From Sphingomonas hankookensis (GTDB lineage: Bacteria > Pseudomonadota > Alphaproteobacteria > Sphingomonadales > Sphingomonadaceae): DNA of 64,000 nucleotides. This document shows, in pieces, positions 26,008-34,948 of the stretch. The DNA lies in the NCBI RefSeq assembly GCF_028551275.1, contig NZ_CP117025.1, positions 310,001-374,000 of the forward strand, written 5' to 3'. The position numbers and the translations under genes are program-made. A model generated the notes under the pieces. It saw only the letters and a list, made by a program, of their open reading frames with translations. It did no database searches and had not been told where the DNA came from. Every line of letters starts with the position of its first letter. Position 1 is the stretch's first letter.

Positions 26008-26424
26008 TCAGCGCCAGATCGCGAGAAAGACTTGAATGTGCCGTTGGCGTCCGTCCTCGGTGGGTGTCGGCCATGGCCGCGCCGGCAGCCCAATCGCAAC
26101 CCTGTCCGGAAGGACGCCTCTATTCTTCAAGTGGTCAAACACTACAGATGCCCGCCGCCTTTGCAAATCAGGCGGCCCGTCATCGGAAGGATAGCTTTCG
26201 ATCATCATTACACCACCGCAGTGCTTTGCTTCCGATCGAACCGTGGCAAGCACCTCTCTATGCCATTCCGTAAGCTGTGCCGAGCCGCGCTCGAAAGTGA
26301 GCACGAAGGGACCCGCGAAGCAGTGATCGTAAGGCGGGGGAGCGCCGGCTTGAGCGGACGCGAAATTCGCGACACACCCGGCCATCGTCGCCATCGCAAT
26401 GCAAAGTGCGGGCATCATCTTCAT
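26008..26424 (-). CDS. OmpA-like putative lipoprotein
   Basis: 138 aa. The leader MKMMPALCIAMATMAGC ends in a plausible lipobox cysteine. The remainder (FVLTFERGSAQLTEW, then RRRASVVFDHLKNRGVLPDR) follows the beta-alpha pattern of OmpA-C peptidoglycan-binding domains but is short and diverged. The expected Asp and Arg ligands are not clearly both present (IESYPSDDG and QRRRAS are nearest). It lies convergent to plsC and upstream of malate synthase on the same strand. Confidence 0.65.
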   Translation of the reverse strand: MKMMPALCIAMATMAGCVANFASAQAGAPPPYDHCFAGPFVLTFERGSAQLTEWHREVLATVRSEAKHCGGVMMIESYPSDDGPPDLQRRRASVVFDHLKNRGVLPDRVAIGLPARPWPTPTEDGRQRHIQVFLAIWR

Positions 26425-26519
26425 GGCGGCTAGTCTAGTGGATGCCGGTGCGTCCGCAACCAGGCGTCAGCAGACGCACTAGCGGGGAGAGCCATGCAAC
26501 GATGATCCATACCGCCCGC

Positions 26520-28607
26520 TCACCCCGCTGCCTTCCTGACCGCCCGATACGCGTGCAACAACGGCTCGGTATAGCCATTGGGCTGCTCCAGCCCCTCGAA
26601 CACCAGCGCCCGCGCCGCCTGTAGCGCGATGCCGCTCGCCAGCGGCCGATACGCCGGGTCGTCGGCATTCTGCGAATCGACCTTGACCGCCATCCGTTCG
26701 AACGCGGCATCGACGTCGGCGGTCGTGCAGACCCCGTGCAGCAGCCAGTTGGCGACATGCTGCGACGAAATGCGCAGCGTCGCGCGGTCCTCCATCAGGC
26801 CGACGTCATGGATGTCGGGCACCTTCGAACAGCCGATCCCCTGATCGATCCAGCGCACGACATAGCCGAGAATGCCCTGGACGTTGTTGTCCAACTCCCG
26901 CGCCACCTCCGCCGCGTCCCAGTTGCGCCGCCCGGCCAACGGCAGCGTCAGCAGCCGGTCGAGCGACGCCACCGGCTCGCCGGCCCTTGCCGCCTGCCGC
27001 GCCGCGACGTCGATGGCGTGATAATGCAGCGCATGCAGCGTCGCCGCGGTCGGCGACGGGACCCAGGCGGTGCTTGCCCCGCTCATCGGATGCGCGATCT
27101 TCTGGCTAAGCATGTCACCCACCCGGTCGGGCGCGGCCCACATGCCCTTGCCGATCTGCGCCCGCCCGCCGAGACCACAGGCAAGGCCGATCTGGACGTT
27201 GCGATCCTCGTACGCCACGATCCAGTCCGCGCCCTTCATCTCGCCCTTGGGAATCATCGCCCCGGCATGCATCGCGCTGTGCAGTTCGTCGCCGGTGCGG
27301 TCGAGGAAGCCGGTGTTGATGAACACGATCCGGTGCCGCACCGCATGGATGCAGGCGGCCAGATTGGCGGAGGTCCGCCGCTCCTCGTCCATCACCCCGA
27401 CCTTGATCGTGTACCGCGGCAGGATCAGCAGGTCCTCGACCGCATCGAACAGCCGGTCGGTAAAGGCGACCTCCTCCGGGCCATGCTGCTTGGGCTTGAC
27501 GATATAGATCGATCCGGCGCGGCTGTTGGCGCGCGGGCCGTTCAGGTCGTGCAACGCGATCAGGCTGGTGACGATCGCGTCGAGCATGCCTTCGGGCGCA
27601 TCGCTGCCGTCCGGCAGGCGGACGGCGGGCGTCGTCATCAGATGCCCGACATTGCGCACGAACAGCAGCGAGCGCCCCGGCAGCACCAGTTCGCCATCCT
27701 CGGGCGTGACATAGCGGCGATCCTCCGCCAGCGCCCGCGTCACCTCGCGCCCGCCCTTGGCGAAGCGCGCGGTCAGCGTCCCCTGCATCAGCCCCAGCCA
27801 GTTGGCGTACGCCGCGACCTTGTCCTCGGCATCGACCGCCGCGACCGAATCCTCCAGATCGCAGATGGTGGTCAGCGCGGATTCGAGCAGGATGTCGGCC
27901 AGCCCGGCGGGATCGCCGGCGCCGATCGGGTGGGCGCGGTCGATCACCAGTTCGATGTGCAGCCCATGGTGACGCAGCAGCCAATTGTCGCCCGCCCGCC
28001 CGACCAGCTGCGAAGCGTCGGCAAGCTCGGGCGTACCACCGTCCCAGTGGCGCCAGCTGCCGTTCGCCAACGGAACTGCCTCGTCGAGAAACGCCCTGGC
28101 CCGCTCGATCACCGCCGCCCCGCGCGCCGCGTCATAGCCGCCCGCCGCCGGCGCGCCGGGAAGCGCATCGGTGCCGTACAGCGCGTCGTACAGGCTGCTC
28201 CAACGCGCATTGGCCGCGTTCAGCAGGAAGCGCGCATTCAGGATCGGCACGACCAGCTGCGGCCCGGCCAAAGTCGCGATCTCCGGGTCGACATTGTCGG
28301 GATGCACCGTGAACGGCGCCGGCTGCTCGACCAGATAGCCGATATCGCGCAGGAACGCCGACTGCTCGGCCGGATCGATCGCCTGCCCCTGCCGTTCGAC
28401 GAACCAGGCATCCAGCTGCGCCTGCAACCGGTCGCGCTGGGCCAGCAGCTCGCGATTCTCCGGTGCGAACCGGGCGAAGATCGCGGCGGTCCCTTCCCAG
28501 AAGGAGTCCGCCGGAATGCCGGTGCCGGGCAGCGCATCGCGTTCGAGGAAGGCGGCCAGTTCGACCGCGACCCACAATCCTGCGCGTTCGACGAAGGTTT
28601 CCGGCAT
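26520..28607 (-). CDS. glcB: Malate synthase G
   Basis: Condenses glyoxylate and acetyl-CoA to malate in the glyoxylate bypass. 695 aa is close to the 720-residue G-isoform. Recognisable parts are [19 protein letters not shown] (Mg and catalytic acid region), [39 protein letters not shown] and [12 protein letters not shown]. No isocitrate lyase gene lies in the window. It is divergent from a LysR regulator at 28801, with a family B repeat between them. Confidence 0.96.
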   Translation of the reverse strand: MPETFVERAGLWVAVELAAFLERDALPGTGIPADSFWEGTAAIFARFAPENRELLAQRDRLQAQLDAWFVERQGQAIDPAEQSAFLRDIGYLVEQPAPFTVHPDNVDPEIATLAGPQLVVPILNARFLLNAANARWSSLYDALYGTDALPGAPAAGGYDAARGAAVIERARAFLDEAVPLANGSWRHWDGGTPELADASQLVGRAGDNWLLRHHGLHIELVIDRAHPIGAGDPAGLADILLESALTTICDLEDSVAAVDAEDKVAAYANWLGLMQGTLTARFAKGGREVTRALAEDRRYVTPEDGELVLPGRSLLFVRNVGHLMTTPAVRLPDGSDAPEGMLDAIVTSLIALHDLNGPRANSRAGSIYIVKPKQHGPEEVAFTDRLFDAVEDLLILPRYTIKVGVMDEERRTSANLAACIHAVRHRIVFINTGFLDRTGDELHSAMHAGAMIPKGEMKGADWIVAYEDRNVQIGLACGLGGRAQIGKGMWAAPDRVGDMLSQKIAHPMSGASTAWVPSPTAATLHALHYHAIDVAARQAARAGEPVASLDRLLTLPLAGRRNWDAAEVARELDNNVQGILGYVVRWIDQGIGCSKVPDIHDVGLMEDRATLRISSQHVANWLLHGVCTTADVDAAFERMAVKVDSQNADDPAYRPLASGIALQAARALVFEGLEQPNGYTEPLLHAYRAVRKAAG

Positions 28608-28623
28608 AGCATTGTCTCCTATT

Positions 28624-28720
28624 CGTCATCCCGGCGCAGGCCGGGATCCATGGTCACGAAGCGCCGCGAAGGGGCCGCCACGTCCCGAATCCATGGATTC
28701 CGGCCTTCGCCGGAATGACG
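28624..28720. repeat. Intergenic palindromic repeat, family B
   Basis: The left arm starts CGTCATCCCGGCGCAGGCCG and runs to ATCCATGG; the right arm mirrors it (CCATGGATTCCGGCCTTCGC, ending GACG) with a few mismatches over 30 bases. It occupies most of the divergent region between glcB and the LysR gene, unlike other copies that follow genes. Confidence 0.85.
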
Positions 28721-28800
28721 ATATGGCAGGAACCATACGCCCTCGTCTTTCCCGCCGGAACCACCCATAATCGCAGCACAGCCATTCCGCCGAGGAACGA

Positions 28801-29706
28801 ATGCCGCTCGATCCCGACCACGAACTGTTCGCCGCGATCCTCGACACCGGCAGCATCGCTGCCGCCGCGCGGGTGCTGAACATCTCGCCCGCGATGGTGT
28901 CGAAGCGGCTGGCCCGGTTCGAGGCACGGCTCGGCGCCCGGCTGATCGAACGGACCACGCGGCGGCTGCACCCGACCCCGGTCGGGGCGCAACTGCATGC
29001 CGACCTGGCGCCGATCCTGTCGGCACTGGCGGCAGCCGAAGCGCGGGTGACCGGGGCCGCCGCCGCCCCCGCCGGCCCCTTGCGCATTGCCGCGCCGACC
29101 TCGTTCGCGCGGCTGCATGTCGCGCCGCATCTGGGCGACTTCCTGCGCGATCATCCGGCGGTGCAGCTCGAACTGTCGCTGTCCGACAGTTATGTCGATC
29201 TGGCGGCCGAGCGGATCGATTGCGCGATCCGCATCACGGCCGATCCGCCCGCCGGCCATGTCGCGCGGCGGCTGGCCGATAATCGCCGCATCGTCTGCGC
29301 CAGCCCGGCCTATCTGACCGAGCATGGCGTACCCACCCACCCCCGGGAACTGGCCGGCCACCGGCTGCTCGCCGCCGAGGGCCAGTTGCCGTGGGCGCTG
29401 CTGCGCCCCGGCGGTCGGGCGCAGGTGACCGGCCGCAGCCATGTCCGCACCAATTCCAGCGAGATCGTTCGCGAACTGGCGCTGGCCGGGGTCGGCATCG
29501 CGCTGCGTTCGCTATGGGATGTCGGGCCGGCGCTGGCCGAGGGGCGGCTGGTGCGCGTGCTGCCGGCATGGGAGGGGCCCCGCGACCTCGCCATCCACGC
29601 CGTTCATGGCGAAGACCCACGCCCGGCGGTGACCGCCTTCATCGACCACCTCGCCGCACGCTGGTCGCCGCCGCCATGGGAGACGCTTGACTCGACTGAT
29701 CCATAG
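28801..29706 (+). CDS. LysR family transcriptional regulator
   Basis: 301 aa: an N-terminal winged helix-turn-helix (TGSIAAAARVLNISPAMVSK at about residues 17-36), then a linker and a LysR substrate-binding domain. It may act on the divergent glcB or on hppD, which starts 45 bases downstream. LysR genes often regulate a divergent neighbour, but nothing here identifies the inducer. Confidence 0.92.
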   Translation: MPLDPDHELFAAILDTGSIAAAARVLNISPAMVSKRLARFEARLGARLIERTTRRLHPTPVGAQLHADLAPILSALAAAEARVTGAAAAPAGPLRIAAPTSFARLHVAPHLGDFLRDHPAVQLELSLSDSYVDLAAERIDCAIRITADPPAGHVARRLADNRRIVCASPAYLTEHGVPTHPRELAGHRLLAAEGQLPWALLRPGGRAQVTGRSHVRTNSSEIVRELALAGVGIALRSLWDVGPALAEGRLVRVLPAWEGPRDLAIHAVHGEDPRPAVTAFIDHLAARWSPPPWETLDSTDP

Positions 29707-29716
29707 GAACAGATTG

Positions 29717-29730
29717 GTATCAATTGATAC
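29717..29730. promoter_or_regulatory. Perfect 14-bp palindrome upstream of hppD
   Basis: GTATCAATTGATAC is its own reverse complement and lies in an AT-rich gap between the LysR stop and the hppD start, 21 bases before the chosen GTG. Size, symmetry and location fit a repressor operator for tyrosine-catabolism genes. No MarR- or IclR-type gene is in the window to pair with it. Confidence 0.6.
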
Positions 29731-29750
29731 GAATTGGAGAGGATGCAGCC

Positions 29751-30818
29751 GTGGACCACATGGACGTCAACCCGATGGGCCTCGACGGGTTCGAATTCTG
29801 CGAATTCACCGCCCCCGATCTCGACCGCATGGCTGGGCAGCTGGAACAGTTCGGCTTCGTCGCCGCCTCGAAGCACCGCACGCGCGACGTGGTCCGCTAC
29901 AAGCAGGGCCGCATCAACCTGCTGCTGAACCGCATTCCGGACGGCCATGCTGCGGAATTTGCTGCGCAGCACGGCCCATCGGCGTCGGGGATGGCGTTCC
30001 GGGTGGCGGATGCGAAGGCGGCGTTCGACGCAGCGGTCGCGCGCGGTGCCAAACCGGCCGACGCGTCGCGCGGCGTACTGGGCGAAGGCTATGCGCTGGA
30101 GGGGATCGGCGGGTCGATGCTATATCTGGTCGACCAGCATGGCGATGCGGGTTCGCTGTACGACGATTGGGAAGCGGTGCCGGGCGCGGCGGAAGCGGAG
30201 GCCGAGAACAATGTCGGCCTCGACCTGCTCGACCATCTGACCCACAATGTGAAGCGCGGGCAGATGCGGACCTGGTCGACCTTCTACAACCAGATTTTCG
30301 GGTTCGAAGAGCAGAAATATTTTGACATCAAGGGCAAGGCGACCGGCCTGTTCAGCCAGGCGATGATCGCCCCGGACAAGGCGATCCGCATCCCGCTGAA
30401 CGAAAGCCAGGACGACAAGAGCCAGATCGAGGAATTCATCCGCGACTATAATGGCGAAGGCATCCAGCACCTCGCCTTCACTACCGAGGATATCTTCGAA
30501 ACCGTCGAAAAACTGCGCGCGCGCGGCGTGAAGCTGCAGGATACGATCGAGACCTATTACGAACTGGTCGACAAGCGCGTGCCGGGCCATGGCGAGGACC
30601 TCGAACGCCTGAAGCGCAACCGCATCCTGATCGACGGCAATGTCGGCGACGAAGGGCTGTTGTTGCAAATCTTCACCGAGCCGATGTTCGGGCCGATCTT
30701 CTTCGAGATCATCCAGCGCAAGGGGAATGAGGGCTTCGGCAACGGTAATTTCCAGGCGTTGTACGAGAGCATCGAGCTGGATCAGATTCGGCGCGGGGTG
30801 ATTACGGTCGACGCCTAA
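29751..30818 (+). CDS. hppD: 4-hydroxyphenylpyruvate dioxygenase
   Basis: Fe(II) enzyme that turns 4-hydroxyphenylpyruvate into homogentisate in tyrosine catabolism. The 355-aa product has two vicinal-oxygen-chelate halves. The catalytic C-terminal half holds the iron ligands in DHLTHNV, GIQHLAFTT and the Glu of GPIFFEIIQRKG. The start was set at GTG 29751 (MDHMDVNPMGLDGF), eight bases after a GGAGAGG site; TTG 29724 and ATG 29760 are alternatives. hmgA follows after a 243-base gap containing a family A repeat. Confidence 0.95.
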   Translation: MDHMDVNPMGLDGFEFCEFTAPDLDRMAGQLEQFGFVAASKHRTRDVVRYKQGRINLLLNRIPDGHAAEFAAQHGPSASGMAFRVADAKAAFDAAVARGAKPADASRGVLGEGYALEGIGGSMLYLVDQHGDAGSLYDDWEAVPGAAEAEAENNVGLDLLDHLTHNVKRGQMRTWSTFYNQIFGFEEQKYFDIKGKATGLFSQAMIAPDKAIRIPLNESQDDKSQIEEFIRDYNGEGIQHLAFTTEDIFETVEKLRARGVKLQDTIETYYELVDKRVPGHGEDLERLKRNRILIDGNVGDEGLLLQIFTEPMFGPIFFEIIQRKGNEGFGNGNFQALYESIELDQIRRGVITVDA

Positions 30819-30947
30819 GCGTCGAGCGAATGCCGGGGCGAAGGCCCCGGCCCCGCGCCCGGCCAGCGCGACGGAGCCGGGCCACAGGGCGCGGCTTCGC
30901 TGCGACTGACGGCCCGGCGGGCAACGACCGGGTCGACCCAACCACGA

Positions 30948-31031
30948 CGTCACCCCGGGCTTGACCCGGGGTCCCGCTTCCTCTCCGACAGTAGCGAAGA
31001 AGCGGGACCCCGGATCAAGTCCGGGGTGACG
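30948..31031. repeat. Intergenic palindromic repeat, family A, near-perfect copy
   Basis: Same arms as the copy at 21190 (CGTCACCCCGGGCTTGACCC, CCCGCTTC box, mirrored). It lies between hppD and hmgA, with further GC-rich hairpins before it (for example CCGGGGCGAAGGCCCCGG near 30832). It ends 30 bases before the hmgA start, close enough to affect read-through or translation. Confidence 0.88.
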
Positions 31032-31061
31032 ACAGAACGCCGGACGAAAGATGAGGTGACC

Positions 31062-32342
31062 ATGACCTACCACCCCGGTTTCGCCAACCACATCGCCACC
31101 GAAGCCGTCACCGGCGCGCTCCCCATCGGCCGCAACAGCCCGCAACGCGTCCCCTTCGGCCTGTATGCCGAGCAACTGTCCGGCACCGCCTTCACCGCGC
31201 CGCGTGCCGAGAACCGCCGGTCATGGCTCTACCGCCTGCGCCCGACCGCCAATCACGGTGCGTTCGTGCCCTATGTGGGCGCCAGCCACCTCCAGTCCGC
31301 CCCCATAGACACCCCGCCCAGCCCCAACCGGATGCGCTGGGACCCGCTACAGCTCCCGAGCGATCCGACCGACTGGGTCGACGGCCTAGTCACCTATGGC
31401 GCAACCGGCGATGTCGCCGCGCAGAGCGGCGTCGGCGTCCACCTCTATGCCGCGACGAAGGACATGGACCGCGCCTTCTTCTCGTCCGATGGTGAATTGC
31501 TGATCGTGCCGCAACAGGGCGCGCTGGCGATCGACACCGAACTGGGCCGGATCGACGTCGCGCCGTTGCAGATCGCGCTGATCCCGCGCGGCGTCCGCTT
31601 CCGGGTGAAGCTGCCGGACGGACAGGCGCGCGGCTATGTCTGCGAGAATTACGGCAGCCTGTTCCGCCTGCCCGACCTGGGGCCGATCGGCGCCAACGGC
31701 CTCGCCAATCCGCGCGACTTCGAAACGCCCTCCGCCTGGTTCGAGGACAGCGACGCCCCCTGCGACGTCATCCAGAAATTTCAGGGCGGGCTGTGGATAA
31801 CTACCCTCGACCATAGCCCGTTCGACGTCGTCGCATGGCACGGCAACCTCGCCCCCTGCCGCTACGACCTGACCCGCTTCAACACGATCAACACGGTCAG
31901 CTTCGACCATCCCGATCCGTCGATCTTCACCGTGCTGACATCGCCCAGCGAGACGCCCGGCACCGCCAATTGCGACTTCGTGATCTTCCCGCCGCGCTGG
32001 ATGGTGGCGGAGGACACGTTCCGCCCACCCTGGTTCCACCGCAACGTCATGAGCGAGTTCATGGGGCTGGTGACCGGCGCCTATGATGCGAAGGAAGGCG
32101 GCTTTGCGCCCGGCGGTGCATCGCTCCACAACCAGATGAACGGCCATGGCCCCGACCAGGCGAGCTATGAGAAGGCCGTCGCCGCCGATCTGAAGCCGCA
32201 CCGCATCGCCGACACCATGGCGTTCATGTTCGAGACCCGCCACGTCGTCCGCCCGACCGCGTGGGCGATGGCCACGCCGACGATGCAGCTCGACTATGAC
32301 GATGTGTGGACCGGTTTCGCCAAGGCGCAGCTGCCCGGATGA
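31062..32342 (+). CDS. hmgA: Homogentisate 1,2-dioxygenase
   Basis: Opens the ring of homogentisate to maleylacetoacetate, the step after HppD. The 426-aa product has the family landmarks [28 protein letters not shown] and the iron-site region around [20 protein letters not shown]. The ATG at 31062 follows GAGGTGA; the longer frame from 31026 starts inside the upstream repeat and is rejected. Maleylacetoacetate isomerase and fumarylacetoacetase genes are not in this window. Confidence 0.96.
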   Translation: MTYHPGFANHIATEAVTGALPIGRNSPQRVPFGLYAEQLSGTAFTAPRAENRRSWLYRLRPTANHGAFVPYVGASHLQSAPIDTPPSPNRMRWDPLQLPSDPTDWVDGLVTYGATGDVAAQSGVGVHLYAATKDMDRAFFSSDGELLIVPQQGALAIDTELGRIDVAPLQIALIPRGVRFRVKLPDGQARGYVCENYGSLFRLPDLGPIGANGLANPRDFETPSAWFEDSDAPCDVIQKFQGGLWITTLDHSPFDVVAWHGNLAPCRYDLTRFNTINTVSFDHPDPSIFTVLTSPSETPGTANCDFVIFPPRWMVAEDTFRPPWFHRNVMSEFMGLVTGAYDAKEGGFAPGGASLHNQMNGHGPDQASYEKAVAADLKPHRIADTMAFMFETRHVVRPTAWAMATPTMQLDYDDVWTGFAKAQLPG

Positions 32343-32698
32343 CCGACGAACGCGTCTTCGCGACCCCGGCCGGGGTGACGATCGGGCCATTGAGCGACAT
32401 CCCCGACGGCACCGCGCGCAATTACGTCCTGCAACTGCGCGCCGGACGCTTCCACGGCTTCGTCGTCCGGCAAGGGCAGGCAGTATTCGGCTATGTCGAC
32501 CGCTGCCCGCATATGGGTCTGCCGCTGGCGCAAACGCTCGACGCCTATCTGACCCCGGACCGCAGCGCGATCACGTGCAGCTGGCATGCCGCGCTGTTCG
32601 CGATTCGAGACGGCCGCTGCCTCGGCGGCCCCTGCCCCGGCCGGTCGCTCACCCCCTGGCCGGTCACCGTCGTCGGCGGGGCGATCGTGACGGCCTAA
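32339..32698 (+). CDS. Rieske [2Fe-2S] domain protein
   Basis: 119-aa single-domain Rieske protein. The cluster ligands are Cys-Pro-His in RCPHMGLPL and Cys-Ser-Trp-His in [10 protein letters not shown]. It has no TM helix and no oxygenase catalytic domain, so it is a soluble ferredoxin-like protein or a small accessory subunit. Its ATG overlaps the hmgA stop, tying it to tyrosine catabolism, though HmgA needs no external electron donor. The 3' end overlaps the convergent patatin gene by four bases. Confidence 0.87.
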   Translation: MTDERVFATPAGVTIGPLSDIPDGTARNYVLQLRAGRFHGFVVRQGQAVFGYVDRCPHMGLPLAQTLDAYLTPDRSAITCSWHAALFAIRDGRCLGGPCPGRSLTPWPVTVVGGAIVTA

Positions 32699-33729
32699 GC
32701 CGTCACCGCCTCGGGCAGGGCGGTCAGCGTCGACTTGCGGCCGAGCTTTGCGCCATGGTCCCGCAACCACGCATCCGCCGTTTCGCGGCCCAGTTCGCGC
32801 AGGCCATCGAGCTGCGAGCGGCGCGTGTCGATCTTGCCGGTCGGCCCCCGCGCCGCCAGCGCGTGCGGTGCCTCCATCAGATGCAGGTTGGTGTTCGCCA
32901 GCGCGGTGAAGTTATCGTCGATCGGCGGCGCGCGCCGGGCGATCTCCTGCACCTGTGTCAACGCCTTCAGGTCGCGCAGCAGGCAAGCGTTGAAGCCGAT
33001 ATCGCTCATCCGCCCCATCACCTCGACCAGCGACTCGGGCGTGTCCTGCGTCACGAACGGCGTGATCTGCACGATCAGCAGGTCGCTCTGTCCGTGCCCG
33101 TCGAAGATCAGCGGCTCGAGCGCAGGGTTCGCCGAAAAGCCGCCGTCCCAATAGGGTTCGTCGTCGATCGTCACCGGGCCGAACAGGTCGGGCAGGCAGG
33201 CCGAGGCCATCAGCGCGTCGAGCGTGATCTCCGCATTGCCGAACAGCCGCGCCGCACCCGTCGACACCCGCGTCGCCGCGATCGACAGCGGAATGGCACG
33301 GGGATCGGTCAGCAGCGACAGGTCGAGGCTCGCCTCCACCACCCGCCGGAGCGACCGCATGTCGCGCAGGGTCGGCGACAGCGGCGCGACATAACGGCCG
33401 AGCAGCTTGCCGACCTCCAGCGAGCGGCGCAGCGCCGGTTCGAACAAGGGCGGTGCCCACATCCCGAAGTCGAACACCTGCAGCGGCGAATTGCGCGACA
33501 CCGTGTCCCATAGCCGTTCGAGCGCGTCCTTCGCCCCCTGCCGTCCGCCCGCCGCCAGCCCGGTGACCAGCGCCGCACCGTTCAGCGCCCCCGCCGACGC
33601 GCCGCTGACCGCGACGATAGGCAGATCCTCTTCCAGCAGCCGGTCGATGACGCCCCAGCCATAGGCGCCATGCGCGCCGCCGCCCTGCAACGCGAGCGCG
33701 AGGCGCGGTGTTTCGGTGGATGCGGACAT
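32695..33729 (-). CDS. Patatin-like phospholipase
   Basis: 344 aa. The Ser-Asp dyad and oxyanion hole are intact: GGGAHG at residues 16-21, GASAG with nucleophile Ser45, and Asp195 in DGG. It probably hydrolyses phospholipid or other acyl esters. No signal peptide is evident, so it is cytoplasmic or membrane-peripheral. The start at 33729 has an AAGGAG site; the frame remains open upstream to 34353 but overlaps the PEBP gene on the other strand there. Confidence 0.9.
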   Translation of the reverse strand: MSASTETPRLALALQGGGAHGAYGWGVIDRLLEEDLPIVAVSGASAGALNGAALVTGLAAGGRQGAKDALERLWDTVSRNSPLQVFDFGMWAPPLFEPALRRSLEVGKLLGRYVAPLSPTLRDMRSLRRVVEASLDLSLLTDPRAIPLSIAATRVSTGAARLFGNAEITLDALMASACLPDLFGPVTIDDEPYWDGGFSANPALEPLIFDGHGQSDLLIVQITPFVTQDTPESLVEVMGRMSDIGFNACLLRDLKALTQVQEIARRAPPIDDNFTALANTNLHLMEAPHALAARGPTGKIDTRRSQLDGLRELGRETADAWLRDHGAKLGRKSTLTALPEAVTA

Positions 33730-33873
33730 GGACGGCTCCTTGCGGCAAGTTCCCTTGCTGCAACGCAGCAACCCCGCCGGGTATCCGATCGTGCCCCGTC
33801 CAAAATTTCCGCACCACGGACCCCGCCGCGCCCTTCGCCGGTTCTGGTTCCGACCATTATCGAAAGGACCGAC

Positions 33874-34491
33874 ATGCTCGAACATGTTCCGGGATGGCTG
33901 GGCGCGTTGTTGCGCAACGTCCGTGCGGGCGCCTCCAAGCTGACGATCGTCGATCCGGCGCTGGGCAGCTTCGACAGCCTTGACCTCGCCAGCCTCGCCT
34001 TTGCCGATGGCCAGCGGCTGCCCGACCGCTTCACCGCCGATGGTGAGGGGGTGTCGCCGCCGCTCCACTGGCGCGGCGTGCCGGCGGCTGCCACGTCGCT
34101 GGCGCTGATCGTCGAGGATGCCGACGCCCCCTCGCCCCAGCCGCTGGTCCATGCGATCCTGTGGGACATCGCCCCGGCCGATGGACAGCTGGCCGAAGAC
34201 GCGATCCAGCCCGATGGCGACGGCGACGCGGTACACGGCGATGTCGGCCGCAACAGCTATCTGCGCGAAGGGTGGCTGCCGCCCGACCCGCCGACCGGCC
34301 ATGGCGAGCATCGCTACGCCTTCCAGCTGTTCGCGCTGAAGGACGCCCCGCACCTCGATCCCAATCCGGGCCGCAGCGCGGTGGTGGAGGCGATGGCCGG
34401 CCGCGTGCTGGCCGCCGGGCTGCTCACCGGTGTGTATTCGCGCGGGGAACCGGCGGAGGTGGGGCCGGTCGGAGAGGTAGCGCCGGCTTGA
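33874..34491 (+). CDS. YbhB/YbcL family PEBP (Raf kinase inhibitor-like) protein
   Basis: 205 aa with a PEBP fold. Visible motifs are VSPPLHWRGVPAAATSLALI, VEDADAPSPQPLVHAILWDI and GEHRYAFQLFALK, which line the ligand pocket. Bacterial members bind anionic ligands, but their physiological role is unclear. There is no signal peptide. It is divergent from the patatin gene and convergent with ribH; the terminator at 34495 follows its stop directly. Confidence 0.88.
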   Translation: MLEHVPGWLGALLRNVRAGASKLTIVDPALGSFDSLDLASLAFADGQRLPDRFTADGEGVSPPLHWRGVPAAATSLALIVEDADAPSPQPLVHAILWDIAPADGQLAEDAIQPDGDGDAVHGDVGRNSYLREGWLPPDPPTGHGEHRYAFQLFALKDAPHLDPNPGRSAVVEAMAGRVLAAGLLTGVYSRGEPAEVGPVGEVAPA

Positions 34492-34518
34492 AAACTCCTC
34501 CCCGCGGGCGGGGAGGAG
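34491..34518 (-). terminator. Intrinsic terminator of the riboflavin operon
   Basis: 11-bp stem (CTCCTCCCCGC with GCGGGGAGGAG) at 34495-34518, followed on the minus strand by TTTT. It begins six bases after the ribH stop. The same hairpin may also limit read-through from the PEBP gene on the plus strand. Confidence 0.8.
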
Positions 34519-34523
34519 CTAGG

Positions 34524-34946
34524 TCACACCGAAAACCGCTCGCGCAGCGCCAGCATCGCCAGCGCCGCCTTGGCCGCCTCGCCGCCCTTGTCCTTCTCGT
34601 CCTTCTTCGCCCGGGTCAGCGCCTGCGCCTCGTTCTCGACGGTCAGGATGCCGTTGCCGACCGGCACGCCTTCGAGGCTCAGGTTCATGATCCCGCGCGC
34701 GCTCTCGTTCGACACGACCTCGAAATGATAGGTCTCGCCGCGGATGATGACGCCCAGCGCGACGAACGCGTCATAGGTCTCGGCGGCGTCGGCGATCGCG
34801 ATCGCTCCCGGCACTTCCAGCGCGCCCGGGACGGTGACCGTCTCATGTTCATGCCCCGCCGCCTCGATCGCCGCACGCGCGCCTTCCAAGAGCAGGTCGT
34901 TCAGATGGTCGTAAAACCGCGCCTCGACGATCAGCACCTTCGCCAT
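34524..34946 (-). CDS. ribH: 6,7-dimethyl-8-ribityllumazine synthase
   Basis: Condenses 5-amino-6-ribitylamino-uracil with 3,4-dihydroxy-2-butanone 4-phosphate, the penultimate riboflavin step. 140 aa. The family motifs [12 protein letters not shown] and [17 protein letters not shown] are intact, the latter with the catalytic His. The start at 34946 lies two bases after the ribB-like stop, so it is co-transcribed as the last gene of the rib operon. Confidence 0.95.
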   Translation of the reverse strand: MAKVLIVEARFYDHLNDLLLEGARAAIEAAGHEHETVTVPGALEVPGAIAIADAAETYDAFVALGVIIRGETYHFEVVSNESARGIMNLSLEGVPVGNGILTVENEAQALTRAKKDEKDKGGEAAKAALAMLALRERFSV

Positions 34947-34948
34947 GT

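Noticed and set aside
26736..28718. Plus-strand open frame opposite malate synthase
   Set aside because: Antisense shadow without protein-like composition; malate synthase G on the other strand is unambiguous.
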